From the NCBI RefSeq assembly GCF_016735695.1, contig NZ_JAERQD010000025.1:1-64000 (forward strand): a stretch of 64,000 nt of DNA, read 5' to 3'. The notes under the pieces are model-generated. The model searched no databases and was not told where the DNA came from. It was given only the letters and a program-made list of their open reading frames with translations. Shown in pieces: positions 63,021 to 64,000 of the stretch. The stretch's first letter is position 1. Every line of letters begins with the position of its first letter. The DNA is from Microvirga zambiensis WSM3693. GTDB lineage: Bacteria > Pseudomonadota > Alphaproteobacteria > Rhizobiales > Beijerinckiaceae. Both the position numbers and the translations under genes were made by a program.

Positions 63021-63656
63021 TTACTCGTTGCCGCAGGGCGAATACGGGTAGTAGCCGCACACATTCGGGATGACGGCCGAATTCTCGGCCGCATAGGCCG
63101 CACTCCTCGTGGAGCCCCCCGAGCGTCCGTACCAGGCGCCACGATAGGCAGGAGCGTGCCAGTAGCCGCCAAAGTCGTCGATGAACAGGGCCACCGGGCC
63201 GCTCGCCCCGTCCAAAGTGCCTTCCAGCACTGCCACGTCGAAGGTGAGGTTGGCGCCCTCGAGCTTCGGCGACTTCAGGGCCACCACGGCATCGTTGACC
63301 TTCGAGCCGTCACCGCCCAGGACGGACACGGTGGCGTTGGGCGGATCCTTGGCGAAGCTGTCCTTGCCTTCGTCCCACTGCATGATGAACTGCTGGGTCA
63401 TGACGTGCCCGGCAGCCCGCACCGGCCGATCGGCGAAAACGATCGAGTTCGGCGATACGCCCGTCAGGGTCAGCTTGTTGCCCTCGAGTTTTGCGCCAGC
63501 GGCGTTGAGCACGGCAAGCGAGGGCACCGGGCCCGTGGGCGTGACCCGACCGATCGCCTTCCTGAGGGGCACTTGCGCGTCCTGGGCGAGCGCGCCTGCT
63601 GTCGCGCAGAGGCCGCCGGTCATCAGGATAATACAAGCGAATGACTTGCTGATCAT
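63021..63656 (-). CDS. Secreted protein, paralogue B
   Basis: 211 residues from the ATG at 63656 (AGGGAG upstream). A Sec signal (ACIILMTGGLCATAGALA) precedes the same domain as paralogue A, with long identical stretches (KLTLTGVSPNSIVFADRPV, PPNATVSVLGGDGSKV). The tail is much shorter and lacks the Gly/Phe-rich segment (GYWHAPAYRGAWYG, ending CGYYPYSPCGNE). Tandem duplication followed by tail change is evident. Function unknown. Confidence 0.8.
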   Translation of the reverse strand: MISKSFACIILMTGGLCATAGALAQDAQVPLRKAIGRVTPTGPVPSLAVLNAAGAKLEGNKLTLTGVSPNSIVFADRPVRAAGHVMTQQFIMQWDEGKDSFAKDPPNATVSVLGGDGSKVNDAVVALKSPKLEGANLTFDVAVLEGTLDGASGPVALFIDDFGGYWHAPAYRGAWYGRSGGSTRSAAYAAENSAVIPNVCGYYPYSPCGNE

Positions 63657-63812
63657 GGCTGACACTCCCTTTCGTCTGATCGGCTGTCGCCGGGTTCGCC
63701 CGCACCAGACCGCCTTCATCGGTGCGAGCGTCTAAAGACGGCGGACGCCGAGATCCATGGAACCCGGCGCTCCCCTTCGAATGCGTGCGAGCGGCTCACG
63801 CGCCGTTTGTGG

Positions 63813-64000
63813 CTATTTCACATTCACCTTGTAGCTGAGCACGGATGTGCCGGGTTTCTCGTCGACGCTCTTCCCTGTCGCAGTAATCGCGAAGGCATCG
63901 GATCCGCGGAAGCCTCGAGCAGGCGTGTAGGTCCATGTGTCCTTGTCGACCATCTTCAATGTTCCATGCTGCGGCTTCCGGCTGACCTTAGAGCTGTTGA
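63813..64000 (-). CDS. C-terminal end of an Ig-like beta-sandwich protein (5' truncated by window edge)
   Basis: An open minus-strand frame enters from the window edge and ends at TAG (63813-63815). The 62 visible codons include HGTLKMVDKDTWTYTPARGF and GSDAFAITATGKSV, ending LSYKVNVK. This resembles the end of cadherin-like/Ig-like secreted domains such as the one in the first gene. The rest of the protein is outside the window. Confidence 0.7.
   Translation of the reverse strand, partial: NSSKVSRKPQHGTLKMVDKDTWTYTPARGFRGSDAFAITATGKSVDEKPGTSVLSYKVNVK

Overview
The window is a high-GC (about 62-65%) chromosomal segment of an alphaproteobacterium. Gene content suggests a member of the Hyphomicrobiales, perhaps Microvirga or Methylobacteriaceae-like: form II CO-dehydrogenase-like cox genes, RTX and type I secretion genes, a RutR-controlled PreTA pathway, LssY_C and AI-2E membrane proteins, and dispersed palindromic repeats. 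The genus is an inference. No rRNA, tRNA, CRISPR array or intact insertion sequence was seen.

Layout, left to right. (1) 1-3006: the 3' part of a secreted beta-helix/Ig-like/RTX protein, a strong terminator, and a bifunctional GDP-mannose synthesis gene. (2) 3063-9222, minus strand: a compact nonribosomal peptide-type operon: phosphopantetheinyl transferase, an unnoticed 55-residue protein, a TubC-docking thioesterase, a single A-PCP protein whose adenylation domain is interrupted by a zinc-finger PP-loop amidotransferase-like domain, and an acyl-CoA dehydrogenase. This is the best candidate here for an undescribed system. (3) 9651-20053: reductive pyrimidine catabolism: PreT/PreA dihydropyrimidine dehydrogenase, dihydropyrimidinase, N-carbamoyl amino acid hydrolase, an ABC importer of the NMT1/THI5 class, and a RutR-like TetR regulator with a near-consensus RutR operator ahead of preT.

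(4) 20172-27806: a type I secretion island. It has an ABC exporter and a membrane fusion protein, two unusual acidic repeat proteins (one with seven repeats of about 27 residues, one Gly/Asp-rich), and a LuxR-type regulator with a degenerate receiver. (5) 27817-33921: a LacI-controlled carbohydrate operon (DUF2264 protein, 2-hydroxyacid dehydrogenase, TIM-barrel isomerase, Tat-dependent solute-binding protein) with no permease genes nearby. (6) 34183-43276: single genes: DMT transporter, small membrane protein, old-yellow-enzyme oxidoreductase, MFS transporter, an AfsR/MalT-like ATPase regulator, and a divergent cyclic-nucleotide-domain/thioredoxin-reductase-like protein that lacks its redox cysteines.

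(7) 43294-56889: a molybdenum hydroxylase block. The minus strand carries sufU-like, coxG, coxS, coxL (form II), coxM, coxD, coxE, and then iorA, iorB and a dihaem cytochrome. The plus strand diverges into cofactor maturation genes (XdhC split in two, a molybdopterin-binding protein, MocA-like). (8) 56926-64000: SDR, a Tat-exported VOC protein, small secreted proteins, an LssY_C membrane protein, an AI-2E family permease, two paralogous secreted proteins flanking an arylsulfatase remnant, and the 3' end of an Ig-like protein running off the window.
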